From positions 62,001 through 126,000 of the forward strand of contig JBGRQE010000003.1 in NCBI GenBank assembly GCA_041725955.1: a stretch of 64,000 nucleotides of DNA, given 5' to 3'. The first letter of the stretch is position 1. Each line of letters begins with the position of its first letter. Made by a program: the position numbers and the translations under genes. The notes under the pieces are model-generated. The model was not told where the DNA came from and made no database searches. It was given only the letters and a program-made list of their open reading frames with translations. Positions 9,261 through 17,537 of this stretch are shown here, in pieces. The DNA is from JBGRPZ01 sp041725955. GTDB taxonomy: Bacteria > Bacteroidota > Bacteroidia > Bacteroidales > JBGRPZ01.

Positions 9261-9386
9261 TTACTTTTTCTTACTTTTTGGAGCGGATTCTTCAACAATA
9301 GGTTTTGCGTGTTTTTTTGGGCGACGAGCCCCATAAGAACCATTAATTATTTTACCACGCTTTGTTTTTTTATCACCTTTACCCAT
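9261..9386 (-). CDS. 30S ribosomal protein THX
   Basis: A 41-residue, highly basic protein that starts MGKGDKKTKRGKIINGSYG followed by ARRPKKH and ends in a lysine-rich tail. The MGKGDKK.(R/K)RGKI..G.YG.RRP pattern is the signature of the small THX protein, which binds the head of the 30S subunit in Thermus and is widespread in Bacteroidetes. The start ATG at 9384-9386 is unambiguous because the family signature begins there. A terminator follows at once, so it is a single-gene transcript. It is easily missed because of its length. Confidence 0.9.
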   Translation of the reverse strand: MGKGDKKTKRGKIINGSYGARRPKKHAKPIVEESAPKSKKK

Positions 9387-9442
9387 AGAATTAAGGTTTT
9401 TGATTATTAATTAGCAGGGTAACAATAAAGGATACCAATTGT

Positions 9443-10135
9443 TTATTTTTCCAATAATTGATTCATAAAATACTCATCATGGACTTCAAGTCTACGAATT
9501 GATTTCATTGCCCAATCTAATTCTATATCAAACTTCTCTTTGAGACTTAACTCCCAGTCAATATTAGATTCTTTTAAACGCCTAACAACACTATATAAAG
9601 TTAAGGCTGCACTAACAGAAATATTATAACTTTCGGTAAAACCATACATAGGAATACGGACAAATGTATCGGCATTCTGCATTACTGTATCTGATAAACC
9701 TGTGTGCTCAGTACCAAAAAATAAAGCAATTTTCCCTGAAGACAAATCGAGATTATCAACTTCAACGTCTTTCGTATGTGGTGTAGTTGCAACAATCTGG
9801 TAACCATCATTTCTTAATTTCTCAATAGCTTTTTGTGAATCATCAAAACGATTAATATTCAACCATTTATCGGACCCCATAGTTACTTCTGTGCTTAAAG
9901 TATACTCATTATAATTTTCCGCAAAATAAACATCCTGAACACCAAAACAATCACAACTTCTTAATACTGCACTTGCATTATGCGCCTGAAATATATCCTC
10001 CAAAACAACAGTTACATACCGAGTGCGATTAGCCAAAACCTCAGCAAAACGTTGAAGTCTGTGCTCTGTCAATAAACTTTCTAAAAAATCCTTATATTGT
10101 TTTTTTTGTTCTGGCGTTAACTCTCCTATAATCAT
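9443..10135 (-). CDS. trmH: tRNA (guanosine-2'-O-)-methyltransferase, TrmH/SpoU family
   Basis: The protein has 230 residues. The three SpoU (SPOUT) motifs are in order: NASAVLRSCDCFG (RNA-binding asparagine and catalytic arginine), ALFFGTEHTGLSD, and PMYGFTESYNISVSAAL. These form the trefoil-knot SAM site. The C-terminal TrmH extension (WAMKSIRRLE) is also present, which favours TrmH (2'-O-methylation of G18 in tRNA) over the rRNA enzyme RlmB. It is transcribed from its own promoter (10162-10192), which lies within the terminator of the upstream peptidase gene. Confidence 0.88.
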   Translation of the reverse strand: MIIGELTPEQKKQYKDFLESLLTEHRLQRFAEVLANRTRYVTVVLEDIFQAHNASAVLRSCDCFGVQDVYFAENYNEYTLSTEVTMGSDKWLNINRFDDSQKAIEKLRNDGYQIVATTPHTKDVEVDNLDLSSGKIALFFGTEHTGLSDTVMQNADTFVRIPMYGFTESYNISVSAALTLYSVVRRLKESNIDWELSLKEKFDIELDWAMKSIRRLEVHDEYFMNQLLEK

Positions 10136-10161
10136 TACATATATTTTTTTCTACTAAAAAT

Positions 10162-10192
10162 CAAATTTAAAAAAACCAGTCCTAAGCCCCAA
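10162..10192 (-). promoter_or_regulatory. Bacteroidetes-type promoter for trmH
   Basis: On the minus strand TTG (10190-10192), a 20-base spacer and TAAATTTG (10162-10169) match the Bacteroidetes consensus TTG, 19-21 bases, TAnnTTTG. Transcription would start near 10155, about 20 bases before the trmH ATG. The promoter sits in the terminator stem of the S9 peptidase gene. Confidence 0.7.
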
Positions 10193-10231
10193 ATAATCGC
10201 ACAGATATTGCTTAAGACTTAAGACTGATTT
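10169..10231 (-). terminator. Intrinsic terminator of the S9 peptidase gene
   Basis: On the minus strand AAATCAGTCTTAAG pairs with CTTAGGACTGGTTT over about 14 positions including G-U pairs, followed by seven T. It lies about 30 bases past the peptidase stop codon. Confidence 0.75.
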
Positions 10232-10259
10232 CTATAATTTACAATATAAAACAAAGAAA

Positions 10260-12848
10260 TTATAAATTCTTTTCAGGAAAAAGATTATCCCACCATTTAT
10301 CTTGATTCTTTAGATTTTTATCAAACCAAGAAAGAATAGCTTTCTGCCATAGAATTCTTTTCTTGTAATCAATTATATGATGATCTTGTCCCTTGATCTC
10401 AATCATTTCAACAGGCTTATTCAAGAGCTTAAGAGCTGTATAAAATTGAATGCTCTCGCCAAAAGGAACATTAGTATCTGCTCCTCCATGCAACAACAAC
10501 AAAGGTGTATTTACCTTGTCTGCAGAAAATAAAGGACTTTGCTTAACATAAAGACCAGGATTATTCCAAGGAAAACTATTTGCTGAAGCAACAGTACTAT
10601 ATAAATAACCCCAATATCCTTCTCCCCAATACGAAGAAATTGCACTTATTCCTGCATGAGAAATTGCTGCTGAAAAGATATTTGTTTGAGTAACCAAGTA
10701 CATAGTCATAAAACCGCCATAGGAAGCACCCATACAACCAACTTTTGTTGAATCAGCAAAGGAATGTTCTGCTAAAAACTTTTTGGTTCCTTCTATAATA
10801 TCCAAGGCATTTGTTTTTCCCCAGTTATTTACATGCATAGCACTAAACTTTTGTCCATAACCAGTTGCACCACTTGGCTGTAAAACATAAACTATGTAAC
10901 CATTTGCAGCAAATAAATTTTTAGGATATCTCCCTCTAAATGTTCTGGTTGTTGGACTAGTACCACCATAATAATAAACAATTACAGGATATTTTTTATT
11001 CTTATCAAAATTTGGTGGATAGTATACACGGCCTTCAATTTTATCCCCACGCTCATTTACAAAATTCCAATCTTCTGTTAATCCAAAACGAACATCATCA
11101 AAATCTTCTTTTTCAGGTTCAGAAAGAATAGTAAAAGTTTCGGTATCCAAATCATAAATCCCTCCAATGGCAGGACTACTAATACTTTCTCCTATAAATG
11201 CAAAATTAGATCCGGTATCAGAAAAACTTACTCTCTTTACTATATCTTGTCCAACATCTAATTTCGAAAAATTTCTTATCGCTGAATTATATTTATAAAC
11301 ATAATTATACGTACGATCTTCTGTCAAGAAATAAATATTCCCATCCGTTTTACTCCACTTTGCATTTAATATCTTAGGATTAAATTCTAATGTTAGGGAA
11401 CGAGCCTTCTTTTCCTTTAAATTATAAACATAAGCCTGAATATCAAAATCATTTGGAACCTGATCTTTATCGACATTCATTCCTATTTTTCCAAAAGTAG
11501 CGGGACCTCCTAATATTAATAAATTTTCTCCATCAGGAGAATAACTTACACTTGATGCTCCAAAGTCTTTTTTCCATACTGTATCAATACTATAAGAGCT
11601 TAAATCCATCTCGAACAAAAACTGTTCAGTAAATGGACGTTCGGTATAATGAGGTTTGCTTTGTGTAAACAATATTCGTTTTCCATCAGGACTAATATCT
11701 TGCAGTGAAGTAGTTAAATGACCTACAGTTAAAGGATACATCGTTCCTGTATTAACATCTATATATCTTAAAAATGAACGATTTCTCCACCATGGCCAAC
11801 GGTCTTCAAGACCATCAAAAAATTTAATACCATCCTTTCTTGATGAAAATTTTTCTGACGTCGTTAGTATAATAAAATCGCCTTTGGGCGACCATCTATA
11901 AGCACTGAATTTTTTATCCGACTGATATATTTCTTTCAATTTCAAATCTGATACATTCAAAAGCATCAACTTATGAACTTTAGCAATATTAACTTCATAA
12001 GATAACTCATCTGTATCTGGTTTCCAGCCAAAACGCTTTTCATTTTTACAAAAACGTTGAATCATTCTATTATCTGAAACATTTCGTAATTCTGTCCAAC
12101 GTTCAACTTTTCCTGTTTTGGGATATGTTTTTAGGTAGAACAACAAAACATAATTTCCCTTTGGGGAAATATCAATATCATACAAACGCACTCCATTAAC
12201 CAATAAATCCATATCCATATATCTTTCTGGATTTAATGTTGGAAAGAATGTAAAACTTTTTTTATCTATATCACTCACTTCAAAACTACAATCTAGAGAC
12301 AAACCCTTTTTCTCTGACAACACCTTTAATATTAACTGATGTTTTCCTGGTTCAAGAGTTAAACTAATATCTTTAGGTTTCTTTCTACTGGGTTTTTCTA
12401 CAGTCTTAATTATATTTCCATCAAGAAAAAGCTGAAAAGGCATCTCTGTCTTTACTTTTGCATTCACTTTAGAAAACTGGTCGATTACCAGATAAGATGT
12501 TAGAAACTGTATAGATCTGTCAGAAGAAGATTTAAACTGACCTTCATATTTAGACAAACTATAGTTGGCAGATTCACCTTTCCCTTCACCTTTATATTTA
12601 AATATAGTAGATGGAAATCTTACACTTTTTAAAATATCTGTATTAGAAAAGGTTTTTCCTTTTAAGTTTTTTTCTTTAGAAAAAGCAGGAAGATTATAAT
12701 CTATTGCTGAAGAAATCAACCATTTATCAACTTTAACACTTTCTTTTTTCTTCTGAGAATAAGAACTTAAAGGAAATATTACACATAACAAGAAAATAGC
12801 TATACAAAGCTTTTTCGACATTAAAGAATAATAATATTGATGTTTCAT
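10260..12848 (-). CDS. S9 family (prolyl oligopeptidase) peptidase, exported
   Basis: The protein has 862 residues. A signal peptide is best read from the second ATG (12819-12821: MSKKLCIAIFLLCVIFPLSS). The middle of the protein, about residues 200-590, is a WD/beta-propeller of the S9 type (WSPKGDFIILTTSE, ISPDGKRILFTQ, YSPDGENLLILGG). The C-terminal alpha/beta-hydrolase has nucleophile Ser709 in GASYGGF, an aspartate in LLHGGADTNVPFGES and a histidine in GQDHHIIDY, so the Ser-Asp-His triad is complete. Such enzymes trim short peptides in the periplasm; the domain layout resembles dipeptidyl aminopeptidases and acylaminoacyl-peptidases. It is monocistronic with its own promoter and terminator. 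Confidence 0.9.
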   Translation of the reverse strand: MKHQYYYSLMSKKLCIAIFLLCVIFPLSSYSQKKKESVKVDKWLISSAIDYNLPAFSKEKNLKGKTFSNTDILKSVRFPSTIFKYKGEGKGESANYSLSKYEGQFKSSSDRSIQFLTSYLVIDQFSKVNAKVKTEMPFQLFLDGNIIKTVEKPSRKKPKDISLTLEPGKHQLILKVLSEKKGLSLDCSFEVSDIDKKSFTFFPTLNPERYMDMDLLVNGVRLYDIDISPKGNYVLLFYLKTYPKTGKVERWTELRNVSDNRMIQRFCKNEKRFGWKPDTDELSYEVNIAKVHKLMLLNVSDLKLKEIYQSDKKFSAYRWSPKGDFIILTTSEKFSSRKDGIKFFDGLEDRWPWWRNRSFLRYIDVNTGTMYPLTVGHLTTSLQDISPDGKRILFTQSKPHYTERPFTEQFLFEMDLSSYSIDTVWKKDFGASSVSYSPDGENLLILGGPATFGKIGMNVDKDQVPNDFDIQAYVYNLKEKKARSLTLEFNPKILNAKWSKTDGNIYFLTEDRTYNYVYKYNSAIRNFSKLDVGQDIVKRVSFSDTGSNFAFIGESISSPAIGGIYDLDTETFTILSEPEKEDFDDVRFGLTEDWNFVNERGDKIEGRVYYPPNFDKNKKYPVIVYYYGGTSPTTRTFRGRYPKNLFAANGYIVYVLQPSGATGYGQKFSAMHVNNWGKTNALDIIEGTKKFLAEHSFADSTKVGCMGASYGGFMTMYLVTQTNIFSAAISHAGISAISSYWGEGYWGYLYSTVASANSFPWNNPGLYVKQSPLFSADKVNTPLLLLHGGADTNVPFGESIQFYTALKLLNKPVEMIEIKGQDHHIIDYKKRILWQKAILSWFDKNLKNQDKWWDNLFPEKNL

Positions 12849-12881
12849 TCGGATGAATATTTATAAGAACATTTCAGGTTT

Positions 12882-12913
12882 CAAAGATAATTCCTTTGCA
12901 ATCAAAATTCCAA
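12882..12913 (-). promoter_or_regulatory. Bacteroidetes-type promoter for S9 peptidase
   Basis: On the minus strand TTG (12911-12913), a 21-base spacer and TATCTTTG (12882-12889) match the phylum consensus. The expected start of transcription is about 25-30 bases before the first ATG at 12848. Confidence 0.65.
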
Positions 12914-13037
12914 GCTTTGATACATTGGGGAGAGAAAACAAATAATAACTTTTGAAATGAATACATTATGTATTTTTCTATTTTGGACTTTTCATTTTTG
13001 ATAAAAAAACTTACATTTGCACACAAAAATTAGGAAT

Positions 13038-13715
13038 ATGACAGAACAGCAAGATAGAACAGAAGAAAAGTTGGCTTCCGTAGAGGAGGTCCTTGGGAGA
13101 TCTGAACTCTTCATTGAAAAAAACCAAAAGAAATTATTGACAGGTTTAGCGGTAATTATCATTGTAGTTTTAGGATTTTTTGGTTATCACAAATTCATTC
13201 AGGGACCAAAAGAATTGAAAGCCTCAAAACTTATGTTTACTGCTGAAAAATATTTTGACCAGGACTCTATTAGCAAAGCCCTCAATGGCGATGGTGACCA
13301 TCTTGGATTCGTACAAATTATAAACGACTTTGGTGGAACCAAATCAGGAAACCTTGCAAAATACTACGCAGGAGTTTGTAATCTAAAGTTAGGAAATTAT
13401 AAGGAAGCTGTTGACTTCTTAGGTGATTTCTCTGCTGATGATGAAATAATTGCTCCTATGGCAATTGGTGCTCAAGGTGATGCTTACCTGGAACTTGGTG
13501 AAGCTGAAAAAGCTGCAAAACTATATGTTGAAGCTGCACAAAAGAAGATCAATGCTTTCACTAGCCCTCAATTTCTTTTCAAAGCAGGTTTAACTTACGA
13601 ATCATTGAATAATAATTCTAAAGCTTTAGAGATGTTCGAAAATATAAAAAGTGAATATCCAAAAAGTGAAGAAGCTAGAACTATTGATAAATATATAGCT
13701 CGCGTACAAGGCTAA
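13038..13715 (+). CDS. Membrane-anchored TPR protein (YfgM-like)
   Basis: The protein has 225 residues from ATG 13038; an in-frame TTG at 13017 overlaps the likely -7 box and is less likely. After an acidic N-terminal tail (TEEKLASVEEVLGRSELF) there is one membrane helix, about residues 38-58 (LLTGLAVIIIVVLGFFGYHK). Then come TPR-like helices (AKYYAGVCNLKLGNYKEAVDFL, AYLELGEAEKAAKLYVEAA). This layout matches the YfgM/TPR_21 type of envelope protein involved in secretion or chaperone contact, but the role here is not established. A TACATTTG -7 box lies at 13012-13019. It is followed by its own terminator, so it is not in an operon with fmt. Confidence 0.75.
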   Translation: MTEQQDRTEEKLASVEEVLGRSELFIEKNQKKLLTGLAVIIIVVLGFFGYHKFIQGPKELKASKLMFTAEKYFDQDSISKALNGDGDHLGFVQIINDFGGTKSGNLAKYYAGVCNLKLGNYKEAVDFLGDFSADDEIIAPMAIGAQGDAYLELGEAEKAAKLYVEAAQKKINAFTSPQFLFKAGLTYESLNNNSKALEMFENIKSEYPKSEEARTIDKYIARVQG

Positions 13716-13739
13716 TTTATTTAAAAAAAAATATATTCC

Positions 13740-13773
13740 ATACCTGATCAACAATTTTGGTCAGGTATTTTTT
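13740..13773 (+). terminator. Intrinsic terminator after the TPR gene
   Basis: ATACCTGA and TCAGGTAT form an 8-bp stem around a 12-14 base loop, followed by six T, 25 bases past the stop codon. Confidence 0.8.
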
Positions 13774-13800
13774 ATTTATATAAGAAACACTTTTAACACC

Positions 13801-14772
13801 ATGGCTAAGGATCTTAGAATAATATATATGGGGACCCCCGAATTTGCTGTAGAACCTTTAAGAGTACTTATTAAGAATAATAAAAATGTTGTTGCAGTAA
13901 TTACAGCCCCTGATAAACCTGCAGGTAGAGGAAAAAAACTTCAATCTTCTGCAATCAAGAATTTTGCTACAGAAAACAATTTACCTGTACTACAACCTAC
14001 AAACTTAAAAGATGATTCTTTTATTGAAGAATTAAAGGCATACAAAGCAGATCTGCAAATTGTTGTTGCATTCCGAATGCTACCCGAAAAGGTTTGGGAT
14101 ATGCCTAAACTGGGTACTTTTAACCTTCACGCTTCTCTCCTACCTCAATATCGCGGAGCAGCTCCTATAAACTGGGCGGTTATCAATGGTGAAAAAGAAA
14201 CTGGGGTTACTACATTCTTTTTACAACATGAAATTGATACTGGAGATATTATTTTACAGAAGAAAGTTTCGATCGAAAATGATGACAATGCAGGTAGTGT
14301 ACACGACAAACTTATGGTTTTGGGCGGAAAAACTGTACTCGAAACTGTAAATTTAGTCGAAAATAAAAAACACCAAAGCTTTGCTCAAGATACAATTATC
14401 AATGAGCAAAATATGAACTTAAAGCCTGCCCCTAAAATATTCAAGAATGATTGTCTTATCAATTGGGATGAATCAACCTATACCGTTCACAATAAAATCC
14501 GAGGATTAAGTCCATATCCTGCCGCTTATACTAGGATTAAAGACAAGAACAACAAGGAAATCATACTTAAAATATTCAAAACAGAGGTATGTGATGAAGT
14601 AGAAAAACATCCAAACGGTACTATAATAACAGACGGCAAAACATTTATAAAGACCGTAACAAATAATGGAATTTTAAATATACTGGAAGTGCAATTGGCT
14701 GGCAAAAAACGTATGTCTACACGGAACTTCTTATTAGGCAATCCTTTAGAAAACTTATCAAAAATGTACTAA
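13801..14772 (+). CDS. fmt: Methionyl-tRNA formyltransferase
   Basis: The protein has 323 residues, the normal length. It transfers a formyl group from 10-formyl-tetrahydrofolate to initiator Met-tRNA. The N-terminal hydrolase domain starts RIIYMGTPEFAVEPL and has PDKPAGRGKKL. The catalytic signature is complete: FNLHASLLPQYRGAAPINWA (Asn and His) and the DTGDI aspartate. The C-terminal OB-like domain begins near the HNKIRGLSPYPAAYT segment. The ATG at 13801 begins three residues before the conserved core. Confidence 0.95.
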   Translation: MAKDLRIIYMGTPEFAVEPLRVLIKNNKNVVAVITAPDKPAGRGKKLQSSAIKNFATENNLPVLQPTNLKDDSFIEELKAYKADLQIVVAFRMLPEKVWDMPKLGTFNLHASLLPQYRGAAPINWAVINGEKETGVTTFFLQHEIDTGDIILQKKVSIENDDNAGSVHDKLMVLGGKTVLETVNLVENKKHQSFAQDTIINEQNMNLKPAPKIFKNDCLINWDESTYTVHNKIRGLSPYPAAYTRIKDKNNKEIILKIFKTEVCDEVEKHPNGTIITDGKTFIKTVTNNGILNILEVQLAGKKRMSTRNFLLGNPLENLSKMY

Positions 14773-14788
14773 ATATCTTTTTATTTGG

Positions 14789-14818
14789 TTGTATATGAAG
14801 AAAAAAGTGTTATTTTTG
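14789..14818 (+). promoter_or_regulatory. Near-perfect Bacteroidetes promoter between fmt and HU
   Basis: TTG (14789-14791), exactly 19 bases, then TATTTTTG (14811-14818) match TTG-N19-TAnnTTTG. Transcription would start around 14823-14826, directly upstream of the hairpin at 14834-14888. It therefore drives either a short RNA ending at that hairpin or a hairpin-containing leader of the HU gene. Confidence 0.65.
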
Positions 14819-14822
14819 ATCG

Positions 14823-14888
14823 GTAAACGTATGAAACACCTGTCATACCAACCTTTGTAAAGATGGTTTCTTTCCTTCAGGTGTTTTT
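14823..14888 (+). ncRNA. Candidate short RNA or attenuated 5' leader upstream of HU
   Basis: Downstream of a strong promoter lies a 65-base segment that folds into a two-tier hairpin. The outer stem is AACACCTG with CAGGTGTT, and the inner stem is ACCA..CTT with AAG.TGGT. It ends in five T. The U-tract after the outer stem makes it look like an intrinsic terminator, which would also serve fmt. If most transcripts stop here, the product is a roughly 65-nt RNA; if they read through, it is a leader of the HU mRNA. No homology was recognised. Confidence 0.4.
14834..14888 (+). terminator. Intrinsic terminator (fmt and/or short RNA)
   Basis: AACACCTG (14835-14842) pairs with CAGGTGTT (14878-14885), with a nested hairpin between, followed by T residues. 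It is placed about 60 bases after the fmt stop. Confidence 0.65.
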
Positions 14889-14950
14889 CAAATTCGTATA
14901 TATTTTTTGTAACACTCAAAGAATAATTTATTAATCTTAAACTTTAAGCA

Positions 14951-15223
14951 ATGAACAAAGCAGAATTAATTGAAGCCATTGCGTCTGAAGCAAAATTAAC
15001 TAAAGCAGATGCTAAAAGAGCACTCGACGCATTCATTAAAACAACTAGCGAAACCCTTATGAAAGGTGATCGCGTTGCTTTGGTAGGCTTTGGCTCCTTT
15101 TCAGTTTCTGGCCGCGCAGAACGTACTGGTAGAAACCCTCAAACAGGGGCAGAAATAACTATCCCAGCTAAAAAGGTGGTAAAATTTAAACCAGGAAATG
15201 AACTTTCCAACAGTATAAAGTAA
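14951..15223 (+). CDS. hup: HU family DNA-binding protein
   Basis: The 90-residue protein is typical of HU/IHF. N-terminal helices (MNKAELIEAIASEAKLTKAD) are followed by the beta-arm core VALVGFGSFSVSGRAERTGR with NPQTGAEITIPAKK, which is the DNA-binding signature, and a terminal VVKFKPGN. HU dimers bend and compact DNA. The gene is preceded by a candidate attenuated leader and has its own terminator, so it is likely abundantly and independently expressed. Confidence 0.95.
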   Translation: MNKAELIEAIASEAKLTKADAKRALDAFIKTTSETLMKGDRVALVGFGSFSVSGRAERTGRNPQTGAEITIPAKKVVKFKPGNELSNSIK

Positions 15224-15243
15224 TTATAATCACCACATAAATA

Positions 15244-15283
15244 AAAAAAGAGGATTCATTATCATGAGTCCTCTTTTTTTAAT
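15244..15283 (+). terminator. Intrinsic terminator after HU
   Basis: AGAGGATTCAT and ATGAGTCCTCT form an 11-bp stem with a four-base loop, followed by seven T. Confidence 0.85.
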
Positions 15284-15408
15284 ATAGCTCATCCTAAAAT
15301 AGCATTCTAACCAAAGTAAAAAGTATATACAAACCTCCTTTAATAAGCATTGCATTGACTCGTTGTAACAAAATTTTCGATGATCTACATGAAAGGCTAA
15401 AAACTTCC

Positions 15409-17340
15409 TTATTCAGATTTATAATCATCTCTTTCTACTACAGCTAGTTTTCCATAATTATTTTCTTGAAGTACCTTTTGCTCTAGCAGATAAGTCAATA
15501 TTTGATGTATTAATTTTTCTTGTGTAAAATCAAAATTATCGGAGATCTCTGCAGCTGTAAGTTCTTTTTGTGAAAGAAAACTCAATATAGATTCACTTAT
15601 CTTTTCAAACTCCTCTTGATTTATTCCTCTATTCTTTATCTCACGACAACGATCGCATTTTCCACATCTATCGGAATCAGATTCACCGAAGTAACTCAAT
15701 ATTATACGACTTCTACAGTGTACCTTATCTTCTATAAATCTTTCTATATACTCAAGTTTCTCTTTTCGTTTTTCTTTTAAGGTTGTATAATTCTTTGGGT
15801 CGATATTTACAGATCTCCTATGTAAACGAGGATTTAGATATACAATCTTTGGTGTAGACAAAGCTGGGAAATAGTCTATTACACCATGCTTTTGCAAAAG
15901 TTTGAGGTTTTGAACAACTTCTGATTCCTTTTGATTTAAACGAATTGCAATTTGCTTTTCTTCAATCTTAGAGTATTCGGTAAATATGCCCATATAATTT
16001 CTCAACAATATCTTAATTAGATGATCAAGGCCTTTGTTTCGGATTTGAAATCTATACAGATCTTGTTTATTGAATAAGATCTGAACCTTCGAATAGTCAT
16101 CTTCTTTCTCTTGAAAAACGATATACTCTTCTTTCTCCAAGAACTTCAGTGAATGAAACACATCGGTAGCATTTATATCATACTGCCTACAAAAGTCGTG
16201 AATTGAAAATGAAAATACCTGATCTTTCCCTGAACCAATTGGTAACTGAAAGAAATTGCCTAACATTTCATACACTTCTTTTATTCGTCTAATACTTGGA
16301 AAAGAATCCTCAAGCATGTTTTTTGCCTTATAAATATCGTCATCGGAATACATTAGAACACACCAGGATTCTTTTCCATCGCGCCCAGCACGCCCAGCTT
16401 CTTGATAATAAGCTTCTATAGAATCAGGAATATCAACATGTACAACAAAACGAACATCCGCTTTGTCAATTCCCATTCCAAATGCATTTGTAGCTACAAT
16501 TATCCTTGATTTGCCGCTTATCCAATCATTTTGTGATTTCTCACGCTCTGCACGATCCATTCCTGCATGATAGGCAACCGATTGTATACCCATTCGCTGC
16601 AACCAGAAAGATATTTGAACTGTCTTTTTTCTATTACGGGTATATATAATACCATTGCCTTTAATATTCTGGCAAAGTTTTAGCAGCCGAGGAGCTTTTA
16701 CAGCTTCATCAAGAATTATAAAGTTCAGATTATCTCTTCTAAATGATTTTGTAAATACCGAAGCTCCTTTAATCTGCAACTTATCGGTTATATCTTGTAT
16801 AACTTTTTCTGTAGCAGTTGCTGTTAGTGCGATTACAGGAACTTTCTCTAAAAATGGTTTAATATTGGGAATTTCAAGATAGGAAGGTCTAAAGTCATAT
16901 CCCCATTGAGAAATACAGTGCGCTTCATCAATTGCCAACAGGCACACCTTCATAATTTGTAGGTTTTGCAAAAAACTATCAGTCTTCAAACGTTCTGGTG
17001 AAACATACAAAAACTTAGTCTCTCCATAAAGGCAATTAGAATATACAATATCCATTTCACGTGCACTCATCCCCGAATAAATGGTAGCCGCAGCTATTCC
17101 AATCTTTTTTAGATTAGCCACCTGATCTTTCATCAACGCTATTAATGGAGAAACAACAATACATATTCCTTCCATTGCCATAGCAGGAACCTGAAAACAT
17201 AAACTCTTTCCTCCTCCAGTAGGCAATAGAGCTATGGTATTTTTCTTTGCTAGAACTGAATCGATAATCTCTTCCTGCAAAGCACGAAACGAATTATATC
17301 CCCAATACTTCTTTAATATTTCTAGTTTTTCCAATAGCAA
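15409..17340 (-). CDS. recQ: RecQ family ATP-dependent DNA helicase
   Basis: The protein has 643 residues. It has the SF2 helicase motifs: LLPTGGGKSLCFQVPA (Walker A), the DEAH box in LLAIDEAHCISQWGYDFRPS, TATATEKV, IIYTRNRKKT, and the motif VI region YYQEAGRAGRDGK. An RQC zinc-binding segment has the cysteines CRSRIILSYFGE and DRCGKCDRC, followed by a winged-helix region. I see no clear HRDC domain at the C-terminus, so this is a shorter RecQ type. RecQ unwinds DNA 3'-5' in recombination and fork repair. A possible -7 TAAATTTG (minus strand) is at 17352-17359. Confidence 0.92.
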   Translation of the reverse strand: MLLEKLEILKKYWGYNSFRALQEEIIDSVLAKKNTIALLPTGGGKSLCFQVPAMAMEGICIVVSPLIALMKDQVANLKKIGIAAATIYSGMSAREMDIVYSNCLYGETKFLYVSPERLKTDSFLQNLQIMKVCLLAIDEAHCISQWGYDFRPSYLEIPNIKPFLEKVPVIALTATATEKVIQDITDKLQIKGASVFTKSFRRDNLNFIILDEAVKAPRLLKLCQNIKGNGIIYTRNRKKTVQISFWLQRMGIQSVAYHAGMDRAEREKSQNDWISGKSRIIVATNAFGMGIDKADVRFVVHVDIPDSIEAYYQEAGRAGRDGKESWCVLMYSDDDIYKAKNMLEDSFPSIRRIKEVYEMLGNFFQLPIGSGKDQVFSFSIHDFCRQYDINATDVFHSLKFLEKEEYIVFQEKEDDYSKVQILFNKQDLYRFQIRNKGLDHLIKILLRNYMGIFTEYSKIEEKQIAIRLNQKESEVVQNLKLLQKHGVIDYFPALSTPKIVYLNPRLHRRSVNIDPKNYTTLKEKRKEKLEYIERFIEDKVHCRSRIILSYFGESDSDRCGKCDRCREIKNRGINQEEFEKISESILSFLSQKELTAAEISDNFDFTQEKLIHQILTYLLEQKVLQENNYGKLAVVERDDYKSE

Positions 17341-17472
17341 TAAATTTGCCTCAAATTTACTAAAGCCTAGATTATTTTCTACTTATATTTTTATATTTTC
17401 TTACTTTTTACATTAAGCAACGCTTTAAACACATTGATAACATTTGCCATACCTTATGGTAACTGCAAAATA

Positions 17473-17512
17473 GAAAAGCCAGTCCTTTTATTACTACAAA
17501 AGACTGACTTTC
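17473..17512 (-). terminator. Intrinsic terminator after citF
   Basis: On the minus strand AAAGTCAGTCTTTT and AAAAGGACTGGCTTT form a long stem around a short loop, followed by TTCTATTTT. It lies 25 bases past the citF stop. Confidence 0.75.
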
Positions 17513-17537
17513 AAGAATATTATATTTCAACTACTTT

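Noticed and set aside
12998..13019. Full promoter (TTG plus TACATTTG) ahead of the YfgM-like TPR gene
   Set aside because: The -7 box is good, but the available TTG sites lie 11 and 26 bases away, outside the usual 19-21.
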